This document shows positions 25,757-32,344 of a DNA stretch of 39,205 nucleotides, in pieces. Origin of the DNA: a virus. How positions within the stretch are numbered: the stretch's first letter is position 1; each line of letters opens with the position of its first letter. Location: positions 1 through 39,205 of IMG/VR virus record IMGVR_UViG_3300021363_000011. The stretch is one strand, 5' to 3'. The notes under the pieces are model-generated. The model saw nothing but the letters and a program-made list of their open reading frames with translations. It was not told the DNA's origin and did not search any database. The position numbers and the translations under genes were made by a program.

Positions 25757-26166
25757 GTCGTCGGTACGAAGCCCCGACGCTGGCCACCCCACCCAACCAC
25801 TCAGCTAGTCGCTGGTACGAGGCCCCAGCGCCGGCCCGTCCCACGGCGCCGAGCTGGAGGTCGCCCGTATGAACCCCGGACGCTGGGCACATCAAAGCCC
25901 CGTGGTGCCTACCCGGCCAGGCCGGACAGCGGACCGTTTCCACGGGGCGATACCACAGCGTATACACGTTGCGCTTGTCTCGCCGATACCAAGCCCCGGC
26001 ACCGAATGATGCGCATCATCAGAGTCGCCCACACGATGCCTGGACGCGGGCGTTAAGCTTCCTACCGGATCACGATTCGCTTGTCGCCGGTACGAAGCCC
26101 CGACGCAGGCAGCCGCGCACCGTGCAGGGCTGCGCCGAGTCGCGGATATGACGCCTCCGCGCTGGC
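25757..26166 (-). CRISPR. degenerate CRISPR-like array upstream of cas12m
   Basis: Seven minus-strand hairpin repeats start at 25757 (H, stem GTCGG/CCGAC), 25808 (I, GCTGG/CCAGC), 25860 (J, GTCCG/CGGGC), 25979 (K, GCCGG/TCGGC), 26024 (L, GTCCA/TGGGC), 26083 (M, GTCGG/CCGGC) and 26139 (N, GCGGA/TCCGC). A doubtful remnant is at 25902. Each core is 28 nt with a 9-nt loop near GGCTTCGTA, a 5' GC and a 3' GAC. Spacings are 45-59, leaving 17-31 nt of unique sequence. If the repeat is 36 nt as in known Cas12m arrays, spacers are about 15-23 nt. Stem changes are compensated, so the hairpin is under selection although copies differ. No protein gene is supported in 25706-26198. Confidence 0.78.
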
Positions 26167-26169
26167 GGA

Positions 26170-26184
26170 ACCCGCTTAGCGGGT
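26170..26184. terminator. short hairpin at array edge
   Basis: ACCCGC and GCGGGT form a 6-bp stem with a 3-nt loop between the end of the 137-residue gene and repeat N. It may stop or attenuate the upstream transcript, or be a weak structure only. No T-run. Confidence 0.4.
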
Positions 26185-26198
26185 ACTTCGCTCAGTGA

Positions 26199-26612
26199 TT
26201 AGCCGAGATCCTCGGTACGCGCTGAATGTAGTCGCCAAGGACGGCCAGGATTTTCTGATCCGTCATTCATGGTACCCCATTCCCAGGGCAAGTGTCTACC
26301 CTCAGGTTCCGCTATCACAGCCGCGTCGTCGCCGCGCGCGATACGGTCAACCGCCGCCGCATGCCGTTCCCACGCGTCATGCCGTTCCCACGCGTCAGCA
26401 GCAGCGATAAAAACCTCACCCACCGCCCGCGCGTCCGGGCCGGGCATGTCTGCGCGCATACGGCCGTCAGGCCCGATCACCTGCACCCTGATCACGAGCA
26501 TGCCGTCGCTGTCACGTCTCAGAACGCTGCCCGACCAGTGGACAGCGCCGACCGAGCCGTCACGGATGACGTCCGGTTTACGGCGGGAGAACCACGACCG
26601 CCACGCCCTCAT
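26199..26612 (-). CDS. hypothetical protein with DAWERH tandem
   Basis: A 137-residue protein from ATG 26612 in ATGA overlap with a 23-codon ORF. The N-terminus is basic and aromatic (MRAWRSWFSRRKPDVIRDGS), the centre beta-rich (MLVIRVQVIGPDGRMRADMP), and DAWERH is repeated in tandem (an 18-nt direct duplication, CGTGGGAACGGCATGACG-like, at about 26365-26400). Not recognised. It is the last gene before the repeat array. Confidence 0.6.
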   Translation of the reverse strand: MRAWRSWFSRRKPDVIRDGSVGAVHWSGSVLRRDSDGMLVIRVQVIGPDGRMRADMPGPDARAVGEVFIAAADAWERHDAWERHAAAVDRIARGDDAAVIAEPEGRHLPWEWGTMNDGSENPGRPWRLHSARTEDLG

Positions 26613-26680
26613 CGGTGAGCTCGAACATGGCCCGGCTCGACCGGGGTTTCGGCCGGCCATACCGGCTTGGTGACATCCAT
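26609..26680 (-). CDS. 23-residue ORF upstream of 26199-26612
   Basis: The ATG at 26680 follows GGAGAATAGGT, a good ribosome site, and the TGA overlaps the next start (ATGA). The next gene has no good site of its own, so this short ORF may act by translational coupling, as for cas12m. The peptide is Pro/Val-rich and not recognised. Confidence 0.5.
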   Translation of the reverse strand: MDVTKPVWPAETPVEPGHVRAHR

Positions 26681-26703
26681 ACCTATTCTCCGGACCGTTC
26701 TTT

Positions 26704-27357
26704 CTACAGTGCCGGCACTTCCGGCACCGAATGCTGCCGCATCATCAAACCCTCGATCTGCCACTGCGTCGCCGGTCGCAACCCCCACGCATCCACCCCC
26801 ACATGCACCTGCCGGCCGTCCGTGACCTGCACCGCCGAATGGGTGTGTCCGTGCAGCAACCAACCCCCCAGGTCGGGTAGCCGCCACTGCGCCGCCGTAT
26901 CCACAGCATGCCCCTCAGCCGCATGGCGGCCGTCCTGCGCATACGGGAAGTGGGACAGCAGCACCGGACCCGTCACCTGCTGACCGTCCACCCGCAGCGT
27001 CGACATGCGGAGCCGCGCGAACGGCTGCACCGACGCGAACACCGACAGGTACCGGGCCTGCCATTTCCACGCCCCCCGGTGCATCGGATGTACCGGGTCG
27101 TGGTTGCCGGCCACGAGATGCTTAGCCCCGGGAAGCGCCCCGATTTGGTCGAGGACCGTGTCCACCCCGCCCGACGAGGACGTGACAGCGACGTCGCCGA
27201 GGACCCACACAGTGTCTTCCGGTCGCACCACCAGTGCCCATGCGGCAGCTATCGCTGCGTCGTGTGCTGCGGTGTCGTCGCCGAAACCGCGTAGCTCTGC
27301 GACGAGTCTGTGCCCGAGGTGCAGGTCAGATGTGAACCATGTCGTACCCATGCGCAT
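26704..27357 (-). CDS. metallophosphoesterase
   Basis: A 217-residue protein with the complete calcineurin-like set: DLHLGH (near residue 10), GDVA (54), GNHD (84), a His in LLSHFPY (~134) and HGHTHS (~170). Two metal ions would be bound and a phosphoester hydrolysed; phage members are common, substrate unknown. Start at 27357 or at the second ATG 27351. Its last ~15 codons (plus 26721-26749) contain a copy of the 5' part of the CRISPR-like repeat (CCGGCACCGAATG shared with copy K), so the C-terminus derives partly from repeat DNA. Confidence 0.88.
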   Translation of the reverse strand: MRMGTTWFTSDLHLGHRLVAELRGFGDDTAAHDAAIAAAWALVVRPEDTVWVLGDVAVTSSSGGVDTVLDQIGALPGAKHLVAGNHDPVHPMHRGAWKWQARYLSVFASVQPFARLRMSTLRVDGQQVTGPVLLSHFPYAQDGRHAAEGHAVDTAAQWRLPDLGGWLLHGHTHSAVQVTDGRQVHVGVDAWGLRPATQWQIEGLMMRQHSVPEVPAL

Positions 27358-27376
27358 CTGCTCTCATGGCTTTGCT

Positions 27377-27404
27377 GTCGCCCCTATGAGCCCGGGACGC
27401 TAGG
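27377..27404 (-). repeat. solo CRISPR-like hairpin repeat (copy O)
   Basis: Minus-strand stem GTCCC, loop GGGCTCATA, stem GGGGC, then GAC. Its first bases are the TAG stop of lsr2, and 19 nt later comes the start of the metallophosphoesterase. The repeat thus fills the whole gap, and its would-be spacer runs into that gene's ribosome site and start codon. Confidence 0.72.
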
Positions 27405-27804
27405 AAGAGATACCGTCCCGGTCAACAGCCGGAACCGCGCCAGCACGCTCCCGCTCATCCGCCTCGAACGCCGCAACCACCTGCGCGCCGATACGGCCAC
27501 GACCGGACACCTCATGCCCACGCGCCTTCGCCCACTCACGGATCGTCCGCGTCCGTGCAGCATCCGGGCGCCGCTTACCTGCAGCGCTCTTGGCGCCACT
27601 ACTGCGGGGCACAGACGTCGACACCTGCCGACCGGCCTTGACCGCGTGATCCGTGTACGACGCGAAGTTCTTCCGCAGCAGCTCCGCGTTCGCAGCGGAA
27701 AGGTCGATCGTGTACCGGGCACCGTCCAAACCGAACTCGACCGTCTCCGCAGCCTCCGACCCGTCGATGTCGTCAACGATCGTGATGTGCACCTTCTTAG
27801 CCAT
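27400..27804 (-). CDS. lsr2: Lsr2-like nucleoid-associated xenogeneic silencer
   Basis: A 134-residue protein. The N-terminal MAKKVHITIVDDIDGSEAAE, then TVEFGLDGARYTIDLSAANA and ELLRKNFASYTDHA form the Lsr2 dimerisation domain. The C-terminal RTRTIREWAKARGHEVSGRG with R-I-G is the AT-hook-like DNA-binding domain (RGR). Lsr2 binds AT-rich DNA and silences foreign genes in actinobacteria, and phage copies may silence phage or rival genes or act against host Lsr2. ATG 27804 is preceded by AGGAAG. It is close to the Cas12m block. Confidence 0.92.
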   Translation of the reverse strand: MAKKVHITIVDDIDGSEAAETVEFGLDGARYTIDLSAANAELLRKNFASYTDHAVKAGRQVSTSVPRSSGAKSAAGKRRPDAARTRTIREWAKARGHEVSGRGRIGAQVVAAFEADERERAGAVPAVDRDGISS

Positions 27805-27909
27805 TATCAATCAACTTCCTGATAGGGGTTGTTGGGGCCGTCAACGGCCGCACCGCGAAGGGTAGCGCATTCATGGCCGCCATACCTGGTCGTAGTCGGA
27901 GCTTCACCA

Positions 27910-28197
27910 TCATGCGTCCACTCCATACGCCGCGTCGCGGGCACGCCGCAACGTCTTGATCAGCCGATTAACCTCATCACGAGACAACACCGGAGACCAC
28001 ACCATCCTTCGCACGTCACGATCCCCATCCGCGACAGCAAGCAGATGATTCGGGTCGGCCTCGAACGCAACCTGCACCTTCTCGCCGTTCGGTGTCCACC
28101 CGACATGGACGGCGGGGTCATGCCACGACGTGTCCTCGGTCATGTTCGGGTGCAAGCCCTGATCGAGGTTCGGATAGTTGATCTGTTCTCGCGGCAT
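27910..28197 (-). CDS. hypothetical protein
   Basis: A 95-residue protein from ATG 28197. The middle is beta-rich (VHVGWTPNGEKVQVAFEADP) and the end helical and basic (SRDEVNRLIKTLRRARDAAY). Similar small proteins are common in actinophages. No function is known to me. The 131 nt upstream (28198-28328) hold no gene I can support. Confidence 0.65.
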   Translation of the reverse strand: MPREQINYPNLDQGLHPNMTEDTSWHDPAVHVGWTPNGEKVQVAFEADPNHLLAVADGDRDVRRMVWSPVLSRDEVNRLIKTLRRARDAAYGVDA

Positions 28198-28328
28198 CAC
28201 GCCACTACCTTTCCGTCGTATCTGTCGATGTTCGATTGGATTGGGGGTCTGGGGGTCCGTCCAGTTGCCTTCTGCTTCCCGCAACGCCCTCTTTCCGAGC
28301 GCGGGTGAAACGGCGTACTACCCCCGCG

Positions 28329-28550
28329 TTACCGGCCACTCGACCCCCAAGCAAGCATCAGCGACCAGGCTCCGGTAGCACCTGATCCCAGGGTGAGCTT
28401 GCCGCCGCATCCCAACTGTTCCACACCGGCCGGCTCAGGTTGGCTGCTGTCCATGAGCTGCCGAACGTCCGCAGGTGTCGCCGTGCCCTCGGCGAGGGCA
28501 TCCCACAACGCTGCCCGCTCACGACGGACCCGCCTACGCGACCTCACCAT
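28329..28550 (-). CDS. hypothetical protein
   Basis: A 73-residue protein whose start ATG 28550 overlaps the stop of the gene before it (TGATG). The basic helical N-terminus (MVRSRRRVRRERAALWDALA) may bind nucleic acid, and the end is Gly/Ser-rich. Not recognised. Confidence 0.55.
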   Translation of the reverse strand: MVRSRRRVRRERAALWDALAEGTATPADVRQLMDSSQPEPAGVEQLGCGGKLTLGSGATGAWSLMLAWGSSGR

Positions 28551-28735
28551 CAGTACCGGATGACAGTGACCGCGTTGTCGTAGAGGATGTCGTCCGTAGT
28601 CCACGGCACTCGGTTCAACGCATAGTCCTCGGGAGCATCCACGACCACTAAACGGGTCTGGCTCACGTAGTTGTCCGGAGCACCACCCATTGCCTGATCC
28701 AGTTCGTATGCGGTGACGTTGGTAGTGATGATCAT
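28550..28735 (-). CDS. hypothetical protein behind conserved promoter
   Basis: A 61-residue protein from ATG 28735, about 40 nt downstream of promoter copy 2 with GGAGACGA ahead. Acidic, beta-strand-rich (IITTNVTAYELDQAMG; TRLVVVDAPEDYALNR). Not recognised. It is the first gene of the small operon that follows the type IV-B block. Confidence 0.6.
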   Translation of the reverse strand: MIITTNVTAYELDQAMGGAPDNYVSQTRLVVVDAPEDYALNRVPWTTDDILYDNAVTVIRY

Positions 28736-29478
28736 GTCTTCGTCTCCGATCCGTTCGTCTGCCTGACCCCACCCACTTTACTCTCCGCCGTTGGCATGTC
28801 AAGCGGTGGCGGGTAATACCTGTCCTCCCACGCCTGCCGCCCCTGCATCGCGCCAAGCGACGTCCCCAAATGATGCACACGAACCGTGTCACGAGGCCAC
28901 GCCCCACCACCCGTCATCGCATACGCCGGATGCACCGGCAAACCATGCACATACAGATACGCGAACACATCCGCCGTAGACCACCGGAGAATAGGGCGAC
29001 ACGTCCGCGCCGTAGCCACCCCATGCACACGCGCGGACGTATCCCGGACACCGGACTCGGCGGCGCGGACCCCCGTCACGCGACGGCCGAAACCAGGCAA
29101 CACTGTGGGGATGAGCGCGAGCTGATCGGACACCGGGTCAGGCACCCACAGCTCCACATACCGGGCCGGATGATCACGCAAGTAGATGTCGCGGACGAGG
29201 GCTGAGTCAGGATCAGGGCGCCGCCCAGGGTGGGTGGTGTGCAAATGCAGCAGCGGCAGACCCAAGCCGTGGGCGAGGTGCGCCACCACAACAGAGTCCT
29301 TACCCCACGACGTGGACAGGTAGCAGCCGCCGGCTGCGGCGAACTCCTCCACAGACCTGCGGGCGCGGGCGGCCATACCGGGCAGGTCCCGGATACGGGC
29401 GTGTAGCGCGTCGGTCTGCTCGGCTGCATCCCACGCGGCCAAGTCGGCGGCGGTATGGGAGCGGCTAGGCAGCAGCAT
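28732..29478 (-). CDS. cysH: CysH-like PAPS-reductase-family protein of type IV-B CRISPR loci
   Basis: A 248-residue protein. The PP-loop YLSTSWGKDSVVVAHLAHG (~residue 53), LHLHTTHPGR, TGVRAAESGVR and the TCRPILRWSTADVFAYLYVHG block are those of the phosphoadenosine phosphosulfate reductase family. The C-terminal catalytic Cys motif of true CysH (ECGLH) is absent. CysH-like proteins are a recognised companion of type IV-B loci with unknown role. It overlaps csf3 by 14 nt. Its last ~23 residues (from PLDMPTAESK) are encoded by a copy of the phage promoter, and its TGA overlaps the next start. Confidence 0.87.
   Translation of the reverse strand: MLLPSRSHTAADLAAWDAAEQTDALHARIRDLPGMAARARRSVEEFAAAGGCYLSTSWGKDSVVVAHLAHGLGLPLLHLHTTHPGRRPDPDSALVRDIYLRDHPARYVELWVPDPVSDQLALIPTVLPGFGRRVTGVRAAESGVRDTSARVHGVATARTCRPILRWSTADVFAYLYVHGLPVHPAYAMTGGGAWPRDTVRVHHLGTSLGAMQGRQAWEDRYYPPPLDMPTAESKVGGVRQTNGSETKT
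28775..28802 (-). promoter_or_regulatory. promoter, conserved phage family (copy 2), inside cysH 3' end
   Basis: -35 TTGACA, 16-nt spacer, -10 TAAAGT, then GGGTCAGGCAGAC. About 56 nt around it are identical to copy 4 at 37497-37524. It lies within the last codons of cysH and drives the 61-residue gene and those behind it. Confidence 0.85.
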
Positions 29479-30214
29479 CGGCAGGTGCCACCACCCACGG
29501 GGCGATCACCGGCCGCAACGGTCGGGACGCCGTATGCCCGTCGAACGTCGGCCGCCAGTACGGCGGCCGGTATGTCCATCCGATCGTGTCGACCGCGCAG
29601 AGGTTGAGGGTGCGGGCTGCTGCTTGCGGGAGCGGACGGGCCGGGAACCCGGCCGTGGTCCATACGATCCGGTCACGGTCGGGCGGTCCGTGGTCGACCA
29701 CTTCCCATCCTGTGACGACCCCTTCGCCTTGGCCGCGTCTGCGGCCCACTTGGCTCACGCCGGTCAGGATGTCGCGTATCCCGTCCGGGTCGCCGCACGC
29801 CCACCACTCCGCCCGGTCGGCGAGCGTGACCACGGTCGGGGACCGCCACGGCTTGAACCGGCCCGTATCGGTCGACGCCGGTAACGCGTCTACGACACGT
29901 TCAGCAGGCACTGTGTCGAACCGTTGATGCCACCAGCGGATGTCCGTGCCGGCGATGCCGGGGAACGCGGCGCAGGTAGCGGCCCACACCCAGGGTCCTT
30001 TCAGCGGCAGCAACGCCAACGGCAACGGCTGGACGTGATGGTCCACGAGTCGCCCGTAGGAGCCTGCGAGACGGTCCCGCCGCGCGGCTGCCGCTAGCAC
30101 CCCGTCGAGCGGTATCGGGAACTGGTCGGTGGTGACCACGCCGTGCGGGAACCGGGCTGTGACATGCATCAGCCGGGCCTGCCCCCATCGGGCAGAGTCC
30201 GGGCTGTGGCTCAC
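29465..30214 (-). CDS. csf3: Csf3 (Cas5-like) subunit of type IV-B effector
   Basis: A 249-residue RAMP protein. GTG 30214 overlaps the csf2 stop (GTGA); ATG 30169 is an alternative. The N-terminus has the RAMP beta strand (MHVTARFPHGVVTTDQFPIP), a central TGRFKPWRSP, and the Gly-rich loop LTGVSQVGRRRGQGEGVV near residue 175, typical of Cas5/Csf3. In type IV complexes Csf3 caps the 5' end of the guide RNA. Identification rests on these features and on its canonical place between csf2 and cysH. Confidence 0.83.
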   Translation of the reverse strand: MSHSPDSARWGQARLMHVTARFPHGVVTTDQFPIPLDGVLAAAARRDRLAGSYGRLVDHHVQPLPLALLPLKGPWVWAATCAAFPGIAGTDIRWWHQRFDTVPAERVVDALPASTDTGRFKPWRSPTVVTLADRAEWWACGDPDGIRDILTGVSQVGRRRGQGEGVVTGWEVVDHGPPDRDRIVWTTAGFPARPLPQAAARTLNLCAVDTIGWTYRPPYWRPTFDGHTASRPLRPVIAPWVVAPADAAA

Positions 30215-31197
30215 GCGAACCAGCCCAACGCATCCAAAATGTCGGCCTGGTTGTCTCGGACATGCGCGGTGAACAGGTCCGTGGTTCCGCCGCCGGACAA
30301 CGCGGCGAGCGCTGTGCCGGCTGTTGTCACCGGGGTTTGGTGCTGCCACTGATGCACGTCCAGCCGTAGCCGGCCGTGGCCGGTCGCGGAACGGCCGCCG
30401 ATGTGAGCGCCGTCCGTGATCCACGCGTCCAACGCGGCGGCGAGCATGCCCGTCTCGACGGGAGTGACATGCCGTAGCTGCATCCACCAATGCAGCCGGG
30501 TTCCGGCCGCGAGAGTTTCGACGCCGTACCGCATCTGCTGCGCCGGTCCGTCGCGGAGGTCATCCTCGACGGCTTTCGCCGGGGCGTCGACGGTGAGTAA
30601 CTCCCCCTGTGTCGGTGCCAGTTCCTTCGCGGCCGTGAACCCTGCGATAGCGGGGTGGAGCTGCTCACGTTTGGAATCGTCGCGGCGGGTGAACTCCTCG
30701 ACCTGGATCAGATCCCACACCGACGGCAACGCGGCATCTGCGAAGCCGTCGGGCAGCAGATGCGCTGTCTCTTCACATGCCGGCACCAGTTTCCCCACCG
30801 ACAGTTTCCCTTCCATGATCTTCCCGGCGCCGGAGCCGCCGAACAGCGACACCACCGGGACGAGCGCGCGGACCTGCGCAAGCTGTCTGGCGCCCAGCGA
30901 TTTACCCCCGCCCGTTTTGGTGAGCGCACCACCGGACCACAGCAGGTGGAATACCGGGGCCGGCAGTTCCGGGGAGCCGAGAGCACGCCAAAACGTGTGC
31001 GCGGCGTGGTCGCGGAGGATGCCCCGTAACGCATTCCCCGACACCACCGGCACGTCCGACACCCCGTCCGGGGTGAGGATTTTCTCTCGCCGCAGGTAGG
31101 AGACAGTGCCCCCGGACTCGCCGATGTGCGACAGCGACGACAACAGCGTCGCAGCCCCTTCGATACGGTATGACGCTGTCTCCAGCACACCAGTCAT
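30211..31197 (-). CDS. csf2: Csf2 (Cas7-like) backbone subunit of type IV-B effector
   Basis: A 328-residue protein. The opening SYRIEGAATLLSSLSHIGES is a RAMP strand with the conserved H-I-G, followed by LRREKILTP, DVPVVSGNALRGILRDHAAH (Cas7 signature SGNALRG) and FGGSGAGKIMEGKLSVGKLV near residue 130. The end contains GGRSATGHGRLRLDV. Csf2 forms the helical filament along the guide RNA. Start ATG 31197 (AAGGAACG ahead) overlaps cas11 by ATGA. This is the best-conserved member of the operon. Confidence 0.9.
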   Translation of the reverse strand: MTGVLETASYRIEGAATLLSSLSHIGESGGTVSYLRREKILTPDGVSDVPVVSGNALRGILRDHAAHTFWRALGSPELPAPVFHLLWSGGALTKTGGGKSLGARQLAQVRALVPVVSLFGGSGAGKIMEGKLSVGKLVPACEETAHLLPDGFADAALPSVWDLIQVEEFTRRDDSKREQLHPAIAGFTAAKELAPTQGELLTVDAPAKAVEDDLRDGPAQQMRYGVETLAAGTRLHWWMQLRHVTPVETGMLAAALDAWITDGAHIGGRSATGHGRLRLDVHQWQHQTPVTTAGTALAALSGGGTTDLFTAHVRDNQADILDALGWFA

Positions 31198-31610
31198 AGC
31201 GTTCCTTCCGTTCCGGTCTCGGTTGCCTGGTTGCGGTGACGGTGGAACGCGACACGGACACGCAGACATAACGCCTCAGCGGAGCTGCGCATAGCGCCCA
31301 GGACCGCCTGGTCGTCACCGCACGCCAGCGCCAACGCCAACGCCGCACGGTCGTCGGGGTCACGTGGCTGCCCGCATCCCAGAGCACGGGTCATCGACAT
31401 CCACCATCCGTCCAACGACCGTGACGAGTAGGTGCCTCCGCGTACCTTGTCCGGGAGCCGGTCCCAGTAGGTGAGGGCACGGTCCCCACCCCATGTCGCC
31501 CGGTCGCGGCTTTGGTGCGCCACCCCGATCAGCAGCTCAGCGCATTCACGCGCCGGATCGACCCGGCCTATCTCGTCACGTGCCTCGATGAGCACGTCGG
31601 CGACGCTCAC
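31194..31610 (-). CDS. cas11: Cas11-like small subunit of type IV-B effector
   Basis: A 138-residue, largely helical protein. GTG 31610 is chosen because it overlaps the csf1 stop (GTGTGA) with AAGGAG ahead. The helical sequence ADVLIEARDEIGRVDPAREC and a later SAEALCLRVRVAFHRHR fit small-subunit length and composition. Type IV-B loci carry such a gene between csf1 and csf2. There is little sequence conservation, so the call is mainly positional. Confidence 0.72.
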   Translation of the reverse strand: MSVADVLIEARDEIGRVDPARECAELLIGVAHQSRDRATWGGDRALTYWDRLPDKVRGGTYSSRSLDGWWMSMTRALGCGQPRDPDDRAALALALACGDDQAVLGAMRSSAEALCLRVRVAFHRHRNQATETGTEGTL

Positions 31611-32287
31611 ACGGTCTCCTTCGGTACGCGGGTAGCCCTTGCGGCCACATCCAGATACGGCGGCACACGCCGCCACGGGTCCAACTCCGGCCACACAGCC
31701 AGCAGCGTGCGCTGCCCCGCATGAGGGAGCCTGGTCAAGATCGGCCAACGCGGCGCCGGCTCAGCGATCGCGGCCTCGCCGAATCCTGCCGCCCGCACCT
31801 CCCGGTACATGGCCAGCCTGTCCACGTCGGCGGTAGTCCACGGCAGACGCCCGTGGTCGGTTATCAACGCGCCCGGTGCCGCCCACGGCAGCAGATGCTT
31901 CTGCCCCGACACAGGTACGGTCACGAACCCGGCATCGGCCGGTAACGTCATCAACGCCGCCAGCAGCCCTGCGGGGGACAGTTCCGCCCACTGTCCCCGG
32001 ATCAAAGCGTGGGGTCGTTGCATCGCCGTGCGATGCCTAAACGCCCAAGCCGCGACCCGACCGAAACCCGCCCCGGCAGCGCCGCGATGCGGCAACAGAT
32101 CCCATCCGGTGAACAGCTCGGACACGACATGCCGCGTGTCCACGACATCGCCGTAGACGCCAGTGAGCGCGCACACCCCGGTCCGCCACGGCGGTGCAGC
32201 ACGGGGATGGACAGCTTTGCCCTGCCAGTTCGGTTCAGGGCGTCCCGCCGCATGCCACGCAGCAGCGAGAACACCACCCTCCGTCAT
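31607..32287 (-). CDS. csf1: Csf1 (Cas8-like) large subunit of type IV-B effector
   Basis: A 226-residue protein, of Csf1 length. TGVCALTGVYGDVVDTRHVV followed by SELFTGWDLLPHRG corresponds to the Csf1 zinc-finger region and its F-T-x-W-D block, but only one Cys remains here, so zinc binding may be lost. The rest contains LAALMTLPADAGFVTVPVSG near residue 115. It is first in the operon, with AGGTGAGG near the start, and divergent from the RHH gene. In type IV complexes Csf1 sits at the 5' end of the RNA. Confidence 0.8.
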   Translation of the reverse strand: MTEGGVLAAAWHAAGRPEPNWQGKAVHPRAAPPWRTGVCALTGVYGDVVDTRHVVSELFTGWDLLPHRGAAGAGFGRVAAWAFRHRTAMQRPHALIRGQWAELSPAGLLAALMTLPADAGFVTVPVSGQKHLLPWAAPGALITDHGRLPWTTADVDRLAMYREVRAAGFGEAAIAEPAPRWPILTRLPHAGQRTLLAVWPELDPWRRVPPYLDVAARATRVPKETV

Positions 32288-32326
32288 TCCTCACCTGAGA
32301 ACAAAACCGGAACTCTCCCCATACGC

Positions 32327-32340
32327 CTATGATACCATAG
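32327..32340. promoter_or_regulatory. inverted-repeat operator between csf1 and RHH gene
   Basis: CTATG, 4-nt spacer ATAC, CATAG lies 5 nt before the RHH start codon. It overlaps TATGAT, a -10 candidate for the RHH gene (near-leaderless start), and TATCAT, a -10 candidate for csf1 on the other strand. It is a likely operator for control of both by the RHH protein; this is inference. Confidence 0.55.
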
Positions 32341-32344
32341 ACAT

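Noticed and set aside
25668-25967. In-frame N-terminal extension of Cas12m by 100 codons
   Set aside because: It runs through promoter and repeats H, I and J, the extra residues match no Cas12m, and repeat-encoded peptides (G-A-S-Y-R/Q) explain its composition.
27838-27870. Promoter TTGACG...TATCAG upstream of lsr2
   Set aside because: The spacer is only about 14 nt and the candidate fits none of the promoter types seen here; not strong enough to list.
28732-32344. CRISPR array belonging to the type IV-B operon
   Set aside because: No repeat-spacer pattern exists inside or directly beside the operon. The nearest repeats (27377 and 26139) are of the cas12m-linked family.
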